Source: Methylobacillus flagellatus
GTDB taxonomy: Bacteria > Pseudomonadota > Gammaproteobacteria > Burkholderiales > Methylophilaceae
Length of the DNA: 64,000 nt
NCBI RefSeq assembly: GCF_005502435.1
Contig: NZ_SCOU01000002.1
Coordinates: forward strand, 481,181 to 545,180
Direction of reading: 5' to 3'
Shown piece by piece: positions 19,801-27,448 of this stretch (position 1 is the stretch's first letter; each line of letters begins with the position of its first letter). A program made the position numbers and the translations under genes. The notes beneath the pieces were generated by a model that saw only the letters and a program-made list of their open reading frames with translations, did not search any database and was not told the origin of the DNA.

Positions 19801-20655
19801 CTTGCTACAGACGGGGCTGATCGGGTCAACCTGGGTTCGGGTGATGATGTGATGAACATCTCGTCTACGGGTGCAAGTCAGATCCGGGTGAGTTTCACGA
19901 GTGCCGAGGTAGGTAACGGTAATGTGAACGACGCAGGCAACCTTGCCAATCAGGACGGCAGTCTGGCGGTACGCTTGCAGGCTGAGGATGCGATGGGCAA
20001 CCTGACCGGCAACGTAGGCCGTGCGGATGACGAAGGCATCAGCTTTGTGGCGGGCGCGGGTACTACGCTGGATGTACGAGACCTGGTATCGGGCGTTGCG
20101 CGAGGCGACCAGTTCAAGGTGGCGACGCTGGGTACCAATGGTAATGACGTGTTTGATGAAACCGGCGAGACGGTGAACTACTACATCAACGCAGGTGCGG
20201 GTAACGATAGCCTAGTGGGTGGAGACGGTAACGACTTCCTGGTGGGCGGTGCAGGTAATGACAGCCTGTTCGGGGCGTTCGGCAACGACAGCTTCATCGG
20301 CGGTGGCGGTAGCGATGTGTTCGTGGATGCCGAGTTTTCCACCGGGCAAACCCTCGCACTTTCTGACACCATTTTCGACTTTACAACCGCAGTGGATACT
20401 ATCGATACCGAGGTTGAATTCGGTGTGCAGATCGTCGATGGCAGTGCATTCGCAGACTTTGACGCCTTCCTTGCGGCAGCCGATGAGTCCAACGAGGCCA
20501 TGGATGTGTTTGTGGCATTCAATGCTGCGGGTTCTGGTAATGCCTGGGTGTATGTCGATCATGATCAGGATAGCGATATCAGCAGCCCGGACAGCATCAT
20601 TACCCTGGTTGGCATCAACACAGCCGCTGAGATCGCAGTGTCGGACTTTGTCTGA
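16885..20655 (+). CDS. RTX-repeat protein, probable type I secretion substrate
   Basis: A 1256-residue acidic protein without a Sec signal. It consists of calcium-binding GGxGNDx nonapeptide blocks alternating with six copies of an unnamed domain of about 100 residues (QIRVSFTSAEVGNG, VGRADDEGI, LDVRDL, RGDQF). Copies 2 to 6 are spaced exactly 561 bp (187 codons); the first interval is shorter (161 codons). The last 100 residues lack repeats and end in DSIITLVGINTAAEIAVSDFV-like sequence, typical of C-terminal type I secretion signals. GGAGG lies 6 nt before the ATG at 16885, preferred over an overlapping GTG at 16882. No ABC exporter genes are nearby. A surface-layer, adhesin or matrix role is inference. 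Confidence 0.85.
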   Translation: MADPIVGTEMDDVLPGTSGDDVIIGGAGNDELSGGDGNDVLNGDEGDDTISGGNGNDMVEAYNLATDGSDQIDLGADLDLVNVSSTGATQIRLTFTSTEVGNGSATESGLVAGQDGGLAVRIQAEDAMGDLTGNIGRADDEGIAFAAPEGTSFDVRDISGTQRGDRFNLVVLGTPDTDMFNTVPLEFAGNVYANGGAGDDVFRGGAGDDLAVGGGGRDVVESYDLATGGTDSFIGGAGDDVFNISATGSSQIRVSFTSAEVGNGNTNDAGNLANQDGSLAVRLQAEDAMGNLTGNVGRADDEGISFVAGAGTTLDVRDLVSGVARGDQFKVATLGTNGNDVFDETGETVNYYINAGAGNDTLLGGRGNDFLVGGAGNDSLFGGVGNDSFIGGGGNDIINAASGNDIVAAYNLATDGADRVNLGSGDDVMNISSTGASQIRVSFTSAEVGNGNVNDAGNLANQDGSLAVRLQAEDAMGNLTGNVGRADDEGISFVAGAGTTLDVRDLVSGVARGDQFKVATLGTNGNDVFDETGETVNYYINAGAGNDSLVGGDGNDFLVGGAGNDSLFGAFGNDSFIGGGGDDLINGGAGHDVVAAYNLATDGSDQIDLGADDDTLNVSATGASQIRVTFTSAEAGNGNANDAGVLANQDGGLAVRLQAEDGMGNLTGNVGRADDEGISIVAASGTTLDVRDLVSGVARGDQFKVATLGTNGNDVFDETGETVNYYINAGAGNDSLTGGSGNDFLVGGAGNDRLVGNAGNDSFIGGGGNDIISGGAGNDVVVAYNLATDGADRISLGAGDDVFNISATGSSQIRVSFTSAEVGNGNTNDAGNLANQDGSLAVRLQAEDAMGNLTGNVGRADDEGISFVAGAGTTLDVRDLVSGVARGDQFKVATLGTNGNDVFDETGETVNYYINAGAGNDTLLGGRGNDFLVGGAGNDSLFGGVGNDSFIGGGGNDIINAASGNDIVAAYNLATDGADRVNLGSGDDVMNISSTGASQIRVSFTSAEVGNGNVNDAGNLANQDGSLAVRLQAEDAMGNLTGNVGRADDEGISFVAGAGTTLDVRDLVSGVARGDQFKVATLGTNGNDVFDETGETVNYYINAGAGNDSLVGGDGNDFLVGGAGNDSLFGAFGNDSFIGGGGSDVFVDAEFSTGQTLALSDTIFDFTTAVDTIDTEVEFGVQIVDGSAFADFDAFLAAADESNEAMDVFVAFNAAGSGNAWVYVDHDQDSDISSPDSIITLVGINTAAEIAVSDFV
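17590..18620 (+). repeat. Direct repeat copy 1 (1.03 kb) inside the RTX gene
   Basis: By eye this segment is identical, base for base, to 19273-20303, at an offset of 1683 bp (three 561-bp modules). It covers the second and third domain modules. Confidence 0.9.
19273..20303 (+). repeat. Direct repeat copy 2 (1.03 kb) inside the RTX gene
   Basis: Covers the fifth and sixth modules. The intervening fourth module (about 18.6-19.27 kb) is clearly diverged. Recombination between the copies would remove 561 codons in frame. Confidence 0.9.
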
Positions 20656-20745
20656 TCAGGCGGCTTGTCATCTCAAGCCGACGAGACGAGCAATGCACTC
20701 ATCGGACGCACGTCGTCATTGACGAGTTGAGGTATCCGTAGAAAA

Positions 20746-20775
20746 AACGCCCTGAGCAATCAGGGCGTTTTTTTA
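20746..20775 (+). terminator. Intrinsic terminator after the RTX gene
   Basis: A 10-bp stem, AACGCCCTGA and TCAGGGCGTT, with a GCAA loop and a run of seven T. Confidence 0.93.
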
Positions 20776-20776
20776 T

Positions 20777-20836
20777 TTGGATGCGTAGCGACTGGATCCA
20801 TGGTGATTGGATGCATAGAGGTTGGATGCATAGTGA
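20777..20836 (+). repeat. About 15-bp tandem repeat, four degenerate copies
   Basis: Variants of TTGGATGCATAGTGA repeat head to tail between the RTX terminator and the end of the mocR-type gene; the last two copies are nearly identical. Confidence 0.7.
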
Positions 20837-20845
20837 TCTGAGCAA

Positions 20846-22237
20846 TCACATCATCGGCATATGCAGATGATGCGGGTATTCAAGAGTATCGGCCACCAGT
20901 TGCAATGCGCTTTCACATTCTTCCCGGCTATTAGGGCCGCCCAGGCAGATGCGCACGGCTTCTGCAGGATTGCTGTCGGTGCTGAACGCGACGCTACCAA
21001 CCACGCCTACCCCTTGTGTACGCAGCTGGTGCGCGAATTCCGATGCACGCCAGCCTGCATTGATGGGGATGGGCAGCCATAAGTGAAAGCCTTCGGGATG
21101 TGACTGATGCGGCCAGGCTGCCAGTACCCGGTCGGCGATCTTCTGGCGCGCTGCGGATTCTGCCCGTACCGCTTTCAGCATCTCGGCTGCGATGCCGTTC
21201 TTGACCCAGCTGGTGACCAGCAATGCGGACAGCGGGCTGACCATCACCGAGGTGGCGCGCAAGGCGCCAGCCAATCGTTGTGCCTGCCTTGCGGTCGGGG
21301 CGCATACATAGGCAACGCGCAGGCCTGCACCCAGACACTTGGCAAAGCCGGAGACATACCAGGTGAGCTCTGGTGCCAGTTGCGCCATCGTCACCAGCGG
21401 TCTGATCGGCAACATGCCATAGGCGTCGTCTTCAATGATGGGGATGTTGTAGCGCATCGCCACATCGGCCAGCGCCCGCCGTCTATGCAGTGGAATGGTC
21501 TTGGTGCTGGGGTTCTGCAGGGTGGGGTTGCAATAGAAGGCACGGATGGGCTGTGTCTTGCAGACATCTTCCAGTGCGAACGGGATGGGGCCGTCTTCAT
21601 CGCTGGGGATGGGGTGCAGCCGTATGCCGAGCTGTGCGGCGATGGCCTTGATGCCTGGATACACCAGATCTTCGACGCAGATCAGTTCGCCTGGTCTGGC
21701 CAGTTGCGACATCAGCGCGAGTAGCACGCTATGGATGCCAGCACTAACCAGCACGCGGTCTGCGCTGGCTTGCGGCACAAACGGCTGCAACCAGCTGCTG
21801 GCGGTTTCTCTGTCGTCCGCCGTGCCGCCAAAGTCCTGATAGCGCATCAGGCTGTAGATGTCGCTGTTCTCTATGATGCGGGCTGCGTCCTCTTTGAGGC
21901 GTGCCGTTAGCGCAGCAGGCTCGGGTGGCATGTTCATGGTCATCTCGGCGCTACTGCCGTCACGCAGGGGGATAGCAGGGGCGCGACCACGGATAAAGGT
22001 GCCTGTGCCGGCCTGTGAATCGATCAGGCCGCGCTTTTTGGCTTCATTGTAGGCACGCGCCACGGTGGTGTAGTTGAGGTTGAGTTCTTCTGCCAATTCA
22101 CGTAGTCCGGGCAATCGATCGCGTGCGCGCAGCCGATCATTACCAATATCCTCCTCGATAAGGTCTGCAATCAATAGATAAGCCGGCTTCTTGCTCTCAG
22201 CCAGGCGTTTCAGCCAGTGATGGGTTAATGACGACAT
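20846..22237 (-). CDS. MocR-type GntR/aminotransferase transcriptional regulator
   Basis: A 463-residue fusion. Residues about 10-80 are a GntR winged helix-turn-helix (PAYLLIADLIEEDIGNDRLRARDRLPGLRELAEELNLNYTTVARAYNEAKKRGL). The rest is a fold-type I PLP aminotransferase domain (FYCNPTLQNPSTKTIP, IIEDDAYGML, and SGFAKCLGAGLRVAYV with the expected PLP lysine). MocR proteins sense amino compounds or PLP and usually bind direct repeats. It is transcribed away from the porin gene, and paired TTGATTGC direct repeats occur before both the porin and the nitrilase operon, so it is the best local candidate to bind them. ATG 22237 was chosen for its GAGAG ribosome binding site. Confidence 0.88.
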   Translation of the reverse strand: MSSLTHHWLKRLAESKKPAYLLIADLIEEDIGNDRLRARDRLPGLRELAEELNLNYTTVARAYNEAKKRGLIDSQAGTGTFIRGRAPAIPLRDGSSAEMTMNMPPEPAALTARLKEDAARIIENSDIYSLMRYQDFGGTADDRETASSWLQPFVPQASADRVLVSAGIHSVLLALMSQLARPGELICVEDLVYPGIKAIAAQLGIRLHPIPSDEDGPIPFALEDVCKTQPIRAFYCNPTLQNPSTKTIPLHRRRALADVAMRYNIPIIEDDAYGMLPIRPLVTMAQLAPELTWYVSGFAKCLGAGLRVAYVCAPTARQAQRLAGALRATSVMVSPLSALLVTSWVKNGIAAEMLKAVRAESAARQKIADRVLAAWPHQSHPEGFHLWLPIPINAGWRASEFAHQLRTQGVGVVGSVAFSTDSNPAEAVRICLGGPNSREECESALQLVADTLEYPHHLHMPMM

Positions 22238-22464
22238 GAGCACTCTCATCTGCACACAGTTTGACGGGTTCATGATACACAAAAGCAGCTTGCTACCGCA
22301 CCCAAATCATGTCTGTCGTGAGTCGTGGCTTGCCGCTGTGATTGGCTGTTGGTGCATGGCAGCCCATTGCTGGTGCGCGCATGGGCGCTGTGGTGACCTG
22401 GCTTCCGGGCACGTGGCCGGGCGCTGAAAATAGTTTTACCAGCCAGTGTCGAATATTGTGATGT

Positions 22465-22483
22465 TTGATTGCATGTTGATTGC
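22465..22483 (+). promoter_or_regulatory. Twin TTGATTGC boxes upstream of the porin gene
   Basis: Two TTGATTGC octamers start 11 bp apart (22465 and 22476). The second ends 18 bp before the sigma-54 promoter. The same arrangement precedes the nitrilase operon. Confidence 0.75.
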
Positions 22484-22501
22484 TTTTTAGTATAAAAATG
22501 A

Positions 22502-22517
22502 TGGCATGTCAGTTGCT
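22502..22517 (+). promoter_or_regulatory. Sigma-54 promoter of the porin gene
   Basis: TGGCATG-TCAG-TTGCT: the -24 GG and -12 GC are separated by the required 10 nt. The leader to the ATG is about 55-65 nt. Confidence 0.88.
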
Positions 22518-22580
22518 ATTGGTGCTAGTGCCCGGGAACCACCCGCGTACTATTTTTGATCACCAAAGGGGATATGCATC

Positions 22581-23834
22581 ATGACTACTTACGCTATGCC
22601 ACGTGCAGGACGTTCTGCTCCAGCACGTCAACGCCTTATCCATCAGTGTCTGCTTGGGGTATTCGGGCTGACATCGCTTTATGCCGGATCTGCGCTGGCT
22701 GCCGCCACCATCAATTTTGGCGAAGACAAATCCATCACTGTCGGGCTGGGGTTTCGTGCGGCCTTCACCAGTGCCGCAGACAGCGCACCCAACGGAAAAT
22801 CCCGGTCATCGGATTTCGATATTTACAGCACCCGCCTCTATACCAGTGCCAGCCTGAACAAATACATCAAGGGCACCTTGAACATCGAGGGTAACGATGG
22901 TGCTGAAAGTTCATTCGGTGGCGCCAAGCTGGGAGAGCAGTTCCGTGTCTATGACGCGATCGCGCAGTTTGAATTCAGGCCGGAGTTCAATATCTGGGCC
23001 GGCCGCATGCTCACCCCTAGCGACCGTTCCAATCTGAACGGCCCGTATTACCTGGGTACTTGGCTATATCCGGGCCTGACGGCGCGTTATCCCGGCCAGG
23101 TGGCCGGGCGTGATACTGGTGTGACGGTATGGGGCAAGCTGCTCGATAAGCGCCTGGTCTATTCTGCGGGTGCATTCGAGGGGCATAACAATGTGCAGGG
23201 CGCCTCCAGTCAGGATGACAACCTGCTGTATGCCGGGCGTTTGCAGTATGACTTCTGGGAAGCGGATCTGGTCCCTGCCTACTACACGGCCAGCACTTTT
23301 TACGGCAAGGAGGTGCTGTCTGTCGGTTTGGCTGGCCAGTATCAGAAAAATGGCGTCGGCTCTGCTGGCGCGCAGGGCGACTATCTGGGCTACAACCTGG
23401 ATGTGCTCATGGAAAAGAACATCGGCATCGGCTATCTGAATCTGGAAGGGGCCGTGTATAAATTCGATAGCGATGGCAAGAGCGATGTCTCGGCAGCGCT
23501 GCTGCCAAGCACGCCTTCTGCCACGGCGAATGTGGGCGGCATCCAGCAGGGCAAGGCTTACCTGGCTGGCGCGGCGCTGCTATTCCCCCAGCAGGTCGGC
23601 TGGGGCAGGCTGCAGCCCTACATCCGCTATCAGAAGTTCGATGCGGATTCGACCAGTGGCGATGGCGTTACGTCTTTCAATGTCGCAGCTTCGGATAGCA
23701 AGCAGTATGACTACGGTATCAATTATGTGATCGATGGTCACAATGCCCGCATCAGCGCCACCTACACCAAGAATGAGTTCACTGCGGCGCAGGATATCGA
23801 CAAGTTCACGCTTGGTTTGCAGTTGCAGTTCTAG
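22581..23834 (+). CDS. Outer-membrane porin
   Basis: A 417-residue protein with an extended signal peptide (hydrophobic stretch LLGVFGLTSLYAGSALA, cut near residue 40) and a beta-barrel pattern of alternating residues ending in Phe (KFTLGLQLQF), the usual outer-membrane assembly signal. It resembles the OprO/OprP-like porin family (YDAIAQFEFRPEFNIWAGRMLTPSDRSNLNGPYY). The substrate is unknown. It has the same sigma-54 promoter and upstream boxes as the nitrilase operon, so uptake of a nitrogen source such as a nitrile or cyanide complex is a reasonable inference. AAAGGGG is the ribosome binding site. Confidence 0.85.
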   Translation: MTTYAMPRAGRSAPARQRLIHQCLLGVFGLTSLYAGSALAAATINFGEDKSITVGLGFRAAFTSAADSAPNGKSRSSDFDIYSTRLYTSASLNKYIKGTLNIEGNDGAESSFGGAKLGEQFRVYDAIAQFEFRPEFNIWAGRMLTPSDRSNLNGPYYLGTWLYPGLTARYPGQVAGRDTGVTVWGKLLDKRLVYSAGAFEGHNNVQGASSQDDNLLYAGRLQYDFWEADLVPAYYTASTFYGKEVLSVGLAGQYQKNGVGSAGAQGDYLGYNLDVLMEKNIGIGYLNLEGAVYKFDSDGKSDVSAALLPSTPSATANVGGIQQGKAYLAGAALLFPQQVGWGRLQPYIRYQKFDADSTSGDGVTSFNVAASDSKQYDYGINYVIDGHNARISATYTKNEFTAAQDIDKFTLGLQLQF

Positions 23835-23878
23835 CTGTACGCACGTACGCCCGGTGCCATCAGCACTGGGATGTTTTA

Positions 23879-23902
23879 AAGCCGGCGCAAGCCGGCTTTT
23901 TT
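23879..23902 (+). terminator. Intrinsic terminator after the porin gene
   Basis: The stem AAGCCGGC and GCCGGCTT closes a GCAA loop and is followed by a T tract. Confidence 0.92.
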
Positions 23903-23950
23903 ACGTCTTTTGAGGGCGTTGTCGTTGATTTTTCTTGAAATATTTTTCAA

Positions 23951-23980
23951 TGATTGCATTAAAAAAATCATTGATTGCAT
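23951..23980 (+). promoter_or_regulatory. Further TGATTGCAT boxes, far upstream of nitrilase operon
   Basis: Two copies of TGATTGCATT begin 21 bp apart (23951 and 23972), about 200 bp upstream of the sigma-54 promoter at 24175. Their position suits an upstream activator site. Confidence 0.5.
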
Positions 23981-24137
23981 TTGGTGACTGGCGTACGAAT
24001 TCACCGCCTTGCAATAGTGCGTAAGCCTGAAATCTGCATTGAATCAGTGCATTTGTTGATTTGTTTCTATGCGTTGGCAAGAGTGGGTGTGTAGCGGATT
24101 ATTTTTATTTTAAAGCTACAGACCAATTTCAATAATT

Positions 24138-24156
24138 TTGATTGCACATTGATTGC
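24138..24156 (+). promoter_or_regulatory. Twin TTGATTGC boxes upstream of the nitrilase operon
   Basis: Octamers at 24138 and 24149, again 11 bp apart and again ending 18 bp before the sigma-54 promoter. The spacing exactly matches that at the porin gene. Confidence 0.78.
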
Positions 24157-24174
24157 ATTTATATAAACAAGTGA

Positions 24175-24190
24175 TGGCATGGTGGTTGCT
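24175..24190 (+). promoter_or_regulatory. Sigma-54 promoter of the nitrilase (Nit1C) operon
   Basis: TGGCATG-GTGG-TTGCT, with GG and GC separated by 10 nt. Only four spacer bases may differ from the porin promoter. Confidence 0.9.
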
Positions 24191-24254
24191 ATTCATGTTC
24201 ATGTGATGTCTTGAAACAGCTCACGCGAACCACTAACCAACCATGGAGAACACT

Positions 24255-24737
24255 ATGCCAGTCGTTACTAAACCAGCCCACCAGAAGGGAGACTTTTTCG
24301 TCGATTACGAAGAGAAGGTGTTTGAAGATGTGAAAGCCACGCCGGGTCAGAAAGCCCTGGTCACCTTCCATACCGTTGCTTTTGAAGGCTCCATCGGTTT
24401 CGTGAACATGCTGCAGGCCACGCGCCTGCAACGCAAGGGTTATGAAACCTCCATCCTGCTGTATGGCCCTGGCGTCAACCTGGGTGTACAGCGTGGTTTC
24501 CCTACCCTGGGTGACGAGGCATTCCCTGGTCATCAGAACTTCAACAACCAGCTTGCCAAGTTCATGAACGAAGGCGGCAAGGTGTATGCCTGCCGTTTCG
24601 CGCTGCAGGCATTGTATGGTCATGGTGAGCCATCGCTGATCCCAGGCATCCGCGCCATCAATCCGCTGGACGTGCTGGACCTCAAGTTGCTGCATGTGAA
24701 TGCCGACGCCGTCATCATCGATACCTGGACGGTGTAG
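24255..24737 (+). CDS. nitB: MSMEG_0572/Sll0783 family protein (NitB-like)
   Basis: A 160-residue protein of the conserved family that opens Nit1C clusters (Sll0783 in Synechocystis, MSMEG_0572 in Mycobacterium, NitB in Pseudomonas). [37 protein letters not shown] suggests a DsrE-like alpha/beta fold. Its biochemical role is unknown; the cyanobacterial member is induced by nitrogen starvation. The ATG at 24255 has GGAGA 6-7 nt upstream, unlike the in-frame ATG at 24243. First gene of the sigma-54 operon, ending 2 nt before the nitrilase. Confidence 0.88.
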   Translation: MPVVTKPAHQKGDFFVDYEEKVFEDVKATPGQKALVTFHTVAFEGSIGFVNMLQATRLQRKGYETSILLYGPGVNLGVQRGFPTLGDEAFPGHQNFNNQLAKFMNEGGKVYACRFALQALYGHGEPSLIPGIRAINPLDVLDLKLLHVNADAVIIDTWTV

Positions 24738-24739
24738 TC

Positions 24740-25783
24740 ATGGCGCAGGGTGCCACACCTACTGGCAAGCGCATCATCCGCGCTGCAGCCGTACAGATAT
24801 CGCCTGATCTGGAACAGGCGGATGGAACGCTATGGAAGGTCTGCGACATGATAGACCAGGCAGCTGCCCAGGGCGTGCAGCTGATCGTGTTCCCGGAGAC
24901 CTTCATACCGTACTACCCGTACTTTTCCTTCATCCGGCCGCCGGTGCAGGCGGGTGCTGAGCATCTGCGGCTGTATGAACAGGCGGTCGTGGTACCCGGC
25001 CCGGTCACGTTCGCCATTGCGGAGCGCGTACGTCGCCACGCCATGGTGGTCGTGCTTGGCGTCAACGAGCGCGATGAAGGTAGCTTGTACAACACCCAGC
25101 TGGTGTTCGATGTGGATGGCCAGCTTGTGCTGAAGCGCCGCAAGATCACACCCACCTACCACGAACGCATGATCTGGGGGCAGGGCGACGCCAGCGGTTT
25201 GCAGGTCGCCCACACCGCGATCGCACGCGTTGGTGCATTGGCCTGCTGGGAGCACTACAACCCGCTGGCACGCTATGCGCTGATGACGCAGCACGAAGAG
25301 ATCCATTGCAGCCAGTTTCCGGGCTCCATGGTGGGGCAGATATTCGCTGACCAGATGGATGTTTCCATCCGCCATCACGCGCTCGAATCCGGCTGTTTCG
25401 TGGTGAATTCCACCGGCTGGCTCACCGAGCCGCAGATCGCCTCCATCACCACCGACCCTGTCTTGCAAAAGGCCCTGCGCGGTGGTTGCAACACCGCCAT
25501 CATTTCACCCGAAGGTCAGCATCTGGCACCGCCGTTGCGCGAAGGCGAGGGCATGGTGATCGCCGACCTCGACATGGCGCTGATCACAAAACGTAAACGC
25601 ATGATGGATTCGGTCGGCCATTATGCCCGTCCGGAATTGTTGAGCCTGGCCATCAATGACAGACCCGCCCGTACTTCATTCGCCATGCCGGATGCCGGGC
25701 ACGGTATCCGCACGGCCACTTCCATTCCAACCCCAGCATTGGATAGCCAAGATGAACACTTCGAGCCAGCAGTTAATCACTGA
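24740..25783 (+). CDS. nitC: Nitrilase of the Nit1 subfamily (NitC)
   Basis: A 347-residue carbon-nitrogen hydrolase that converts nitriles to carboxylic acid and ammonia. The Glu-Lys-Cys triad is visible: Glu53 in VFPETF, Lys135 in [11 protein letters not shown] and Cys169 in ACWEHYNP. The CWEHYNP box separates true nitrilases from amidase-like relatives. In Pseudomonas the matching gene is required for growth on cyanide and hydrolyses short aliphatic nitriles and cyanohydrins. The C-terminal 40 residues beyond the core are probably flexible. Its end overlaps the radical SAM gene by 32 nt. Confidence 0.93.
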   Translation: MAQGATPTGKRIIRAAAVQISPDLEQADGTLWKVCDMIDQAAAQGVQLIVFPETFIPYYPYFSFIRPPVQAGAEHLRLYEQAVVVPGPVTFAIAERVRRHAMVVVLGVNERDEGSLYNTQLVFDVDGQLVLKRRKITPTYHERMIWGQGDASGLQVAHTAIARVGALACWEHYNPLARYALMTQHEEIHCSQFPGSMVGQIFADQMDVSIRHHALESGCFVVNSTGWLTEPQIASITTDPVLQKALRGGCNTAIISPEGQHLAPPLREGEGMVIADLDMALITKRKRMMDSVGHYARPELLSLAINDRPARTSFAMPDAGHGIRTATSIPTPALDSQDEHFEPAVNH

Positions 25784-26846
25784 ATTACAGTCTATCGGTT
25801 TGCGCCTCATGGAGCCGGATTCCGGCGTTGCCAGCCGTCGCGGTGGTGCCGGCCCATCGGATCACAAAGCGGTGACCGTGGATGGCATCACCGTCATGGT
25901 GCCGGTGCATACGCATACCGCCTGGAATTCACCGCTGATGGCAGACAAGCCGGATAGTGCAGGCAACAGCCGCTTGCTGCGCGGCACCATCCCCATCGCC
26001 AACCTGCGTTTTCCGGAGCAGCCACGCTTCTATGCACTGCAAACGGCGGACGGTATCCCCTATTCCAGCATCGCAACGCTGCACAGCGCCGATGTGCTGG
26101 CGACCACGGTGCTGCAGACCTGCATCCGTTATGAGAGTCGTCGCAAGACCTGCAAATTCTGCTCTATCGGCCAGTCGTTGGCAGCAGGCCGTACCATCGC
26201 CCACAAAACGCCACAACAACTGGCTGAAGTGGCCGCCGCCGCGGTACGCCTGGATGGTGTCAAGCACATGATCCTGACCACCGGGACGCCGCCCACGCCA
26301 GATCGAGGTGCCAGCATCCTGTGTGACAGCGCTGCCGCGATCAAGGCGGTGGTAGATCTGCCCATACAGGCGCAGTGCGAGCCGCCTGATGACGATGCCT
26401 GGTTCCTGCGCATGCGTGAAGCCGGTATCGATTCGGTGGGCCTGCATCTGGAAGCGGTCACGCAAGAAGTGCGCGAGCGCATCATGCCAGGCAAGGCCAC
26501 TGTGCCACTGGTACGTTATTTCGAAGCCTTCGAAGCCGCAGTGGCCGTGTTCGGTCGCGGTCAGGTGAATACCTACATTCTCGCGGGCCTGGGGGACAGC
26601 GTAGACGATATCCTGACCATGTCTGGAAAGTTGATCGCGCTCGGTGTTTATCCTTTTGTGGTGCCGTTCGTGCCGATCAGCGGCACGCCACTGGAAGACC
26701 ATCCAGCGCCCAGCCCCGAATTCATGCGCAGTGTACTGGCGCCACTGGCGGCCATGCTGGCCGTGGCCGGCATGCGCTCTGCCGACATCAAGGCGGGTTG
26801 TGGCAAATGCGGCGCCTGCTCTTCACTCTCGGCATACGAGGTTTAA
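25752..26846 (+). CDS. nitD: Radical SAM protein, MSMEG_0568 family (NitD)
   Basis: A 364-residue radical SAM enzyme. The cluster-binding cysteines are in [20 protein letters not shown], a C-x9-C-x2-C spacing wider than the usual CxxxCxxC but characteristic of this family. A second cysteine group near the C-terminus ([11 protein letters not shown]) may bind an auxiliary Fe-S cluster. The reaction is unknown; it may install or modify the nitrile-bearing substrate. ATG 25752 lies inside the nitrilase gene (32-nt overlap), suggesting translational coupling. Confidence 0.9.
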   Translation: MNTSSQQLITELQSIGLRLMEPDSGVASRRGGAGPSDHKAVTVDGITVMVPVHTHTAWNSPLMADKPDSAGNSRLLRGTIPIANLRFPEQPRFYALQTADGIPYSSIATLHSADVLATTVLQTCIRYESRRKTCKFCSIGQSLAAGRTIAHKTPQQLAEVAAAAVRLDGVKHMILTTGTPPTPDRGASILCDSAAAIKAVVDLPIQAQCEPPDDDAWFLRMREAGIDSVGLHLEAVTQEVRERIMPGKATVPLVRYFEAFEAAVAVFGRGQVNTYILAGLGDSVDDILTMSGKLIALGVYPFVVPFVPISGTPLEDHPAPSPEFMRSVLAPLAAMLAVAGMRSADIKAGCGKCGACSSLSAYEV

Positions 26847-26848
26847 TC

Positions 26849-27448
26849 ATGCTGGAGAGCACAAGCATGCTGGCCTACGACACGTACAGCAACCACGACC
26901 ACGCGTTCTACAGCACGCCCTTGCCAGCGTATATCCCGGTGGAATATCTGGTGAAGTGGGCCACCCTGCCCTGGGAGGAGGCGCAGGCTTATCGTCTGCG
27001 CCGTGATGTGTTCTGTGAGGAGCAGGGCATCTTCATCGCAGATGATAGGGACGCCATCGATGAGCGTGCTCAATTGCTGGTGGCATTGTCATGCCAGGCG
27101 GGCATGCCGGAGCAGGTGGTCGGCACGGTCAGGATCCACGAAGATGCGCCCGGTGTCTGGTCCGGCTCGCGTCTGGCCGTGCACAAGCAGTTCCGCCAGC
27201 AAGGCAAGCTGGGGGCCAGTCTGATCCGGCTGGCGGTCAGCAGTGCACATGCGCTGGGATGCCACACCTTCCTTGCGCATGTGCAAAGCCAGAATGTCCC
27301 CCTGTTTCGGCGCATGCACTGGCGCATCCTAGCGGAAGAGGTGTTGCTAGGCCGTTCGCATCATCAGATGCAGGCTGATCTTGACCGTTATCCGCCCTGT
27401 GTCACGCCCAAGAGTGGATTCGTCATCCAGTCACGAGGTGCGACATGA
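26849..27448 (+). CDS. nitE: GNAT acetyltransferase, MSMEG_0567/Sll0786 family (NitE)
   Basis: A 199-residue GNAT-fold protein. VVGTVRIHED is the beta4 strand and RQQGKLGASLIRLAVSSAHALG the pyrophosphate-binding loop, with QNVPLFRRMHWRI near the end. FCEEQGIF at the front is typical of the family. The acyl acceptor is unknown. The start is 2 nt after nitD; a second in-frame ATG at 26867 also has a good ribosome binding site. Its stop overlaps the next gene as ATGA. Confidence 0.88.
   Translation: MLESTSMLAYDTYSNHDHAFYSTPLPAYIPVEYLVKWATLPWEEAQAYRLRRDVFCEEQGIFIADDRDAIDERAQLLVALSCQAGMPEQVVGTVRIHEDAPGVWSGSRLAVHKQFRQQGKLGASLIRLAVSSAHALGCHTFLAHVQSQNVPLFRRMHWRILAEEVLLGRSHHQMQADLDRYPPCVTPKSGFVIQSRGAT

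Noticed and set aside
22357..22371. TGGCAG...TTGCT resembling a third sigma-54 promoter between mocR and the porin gene
   Set aside because: The GG and GC elements are separated by 9 nt, not the required 10, and no boxes lie at the conserved distance.
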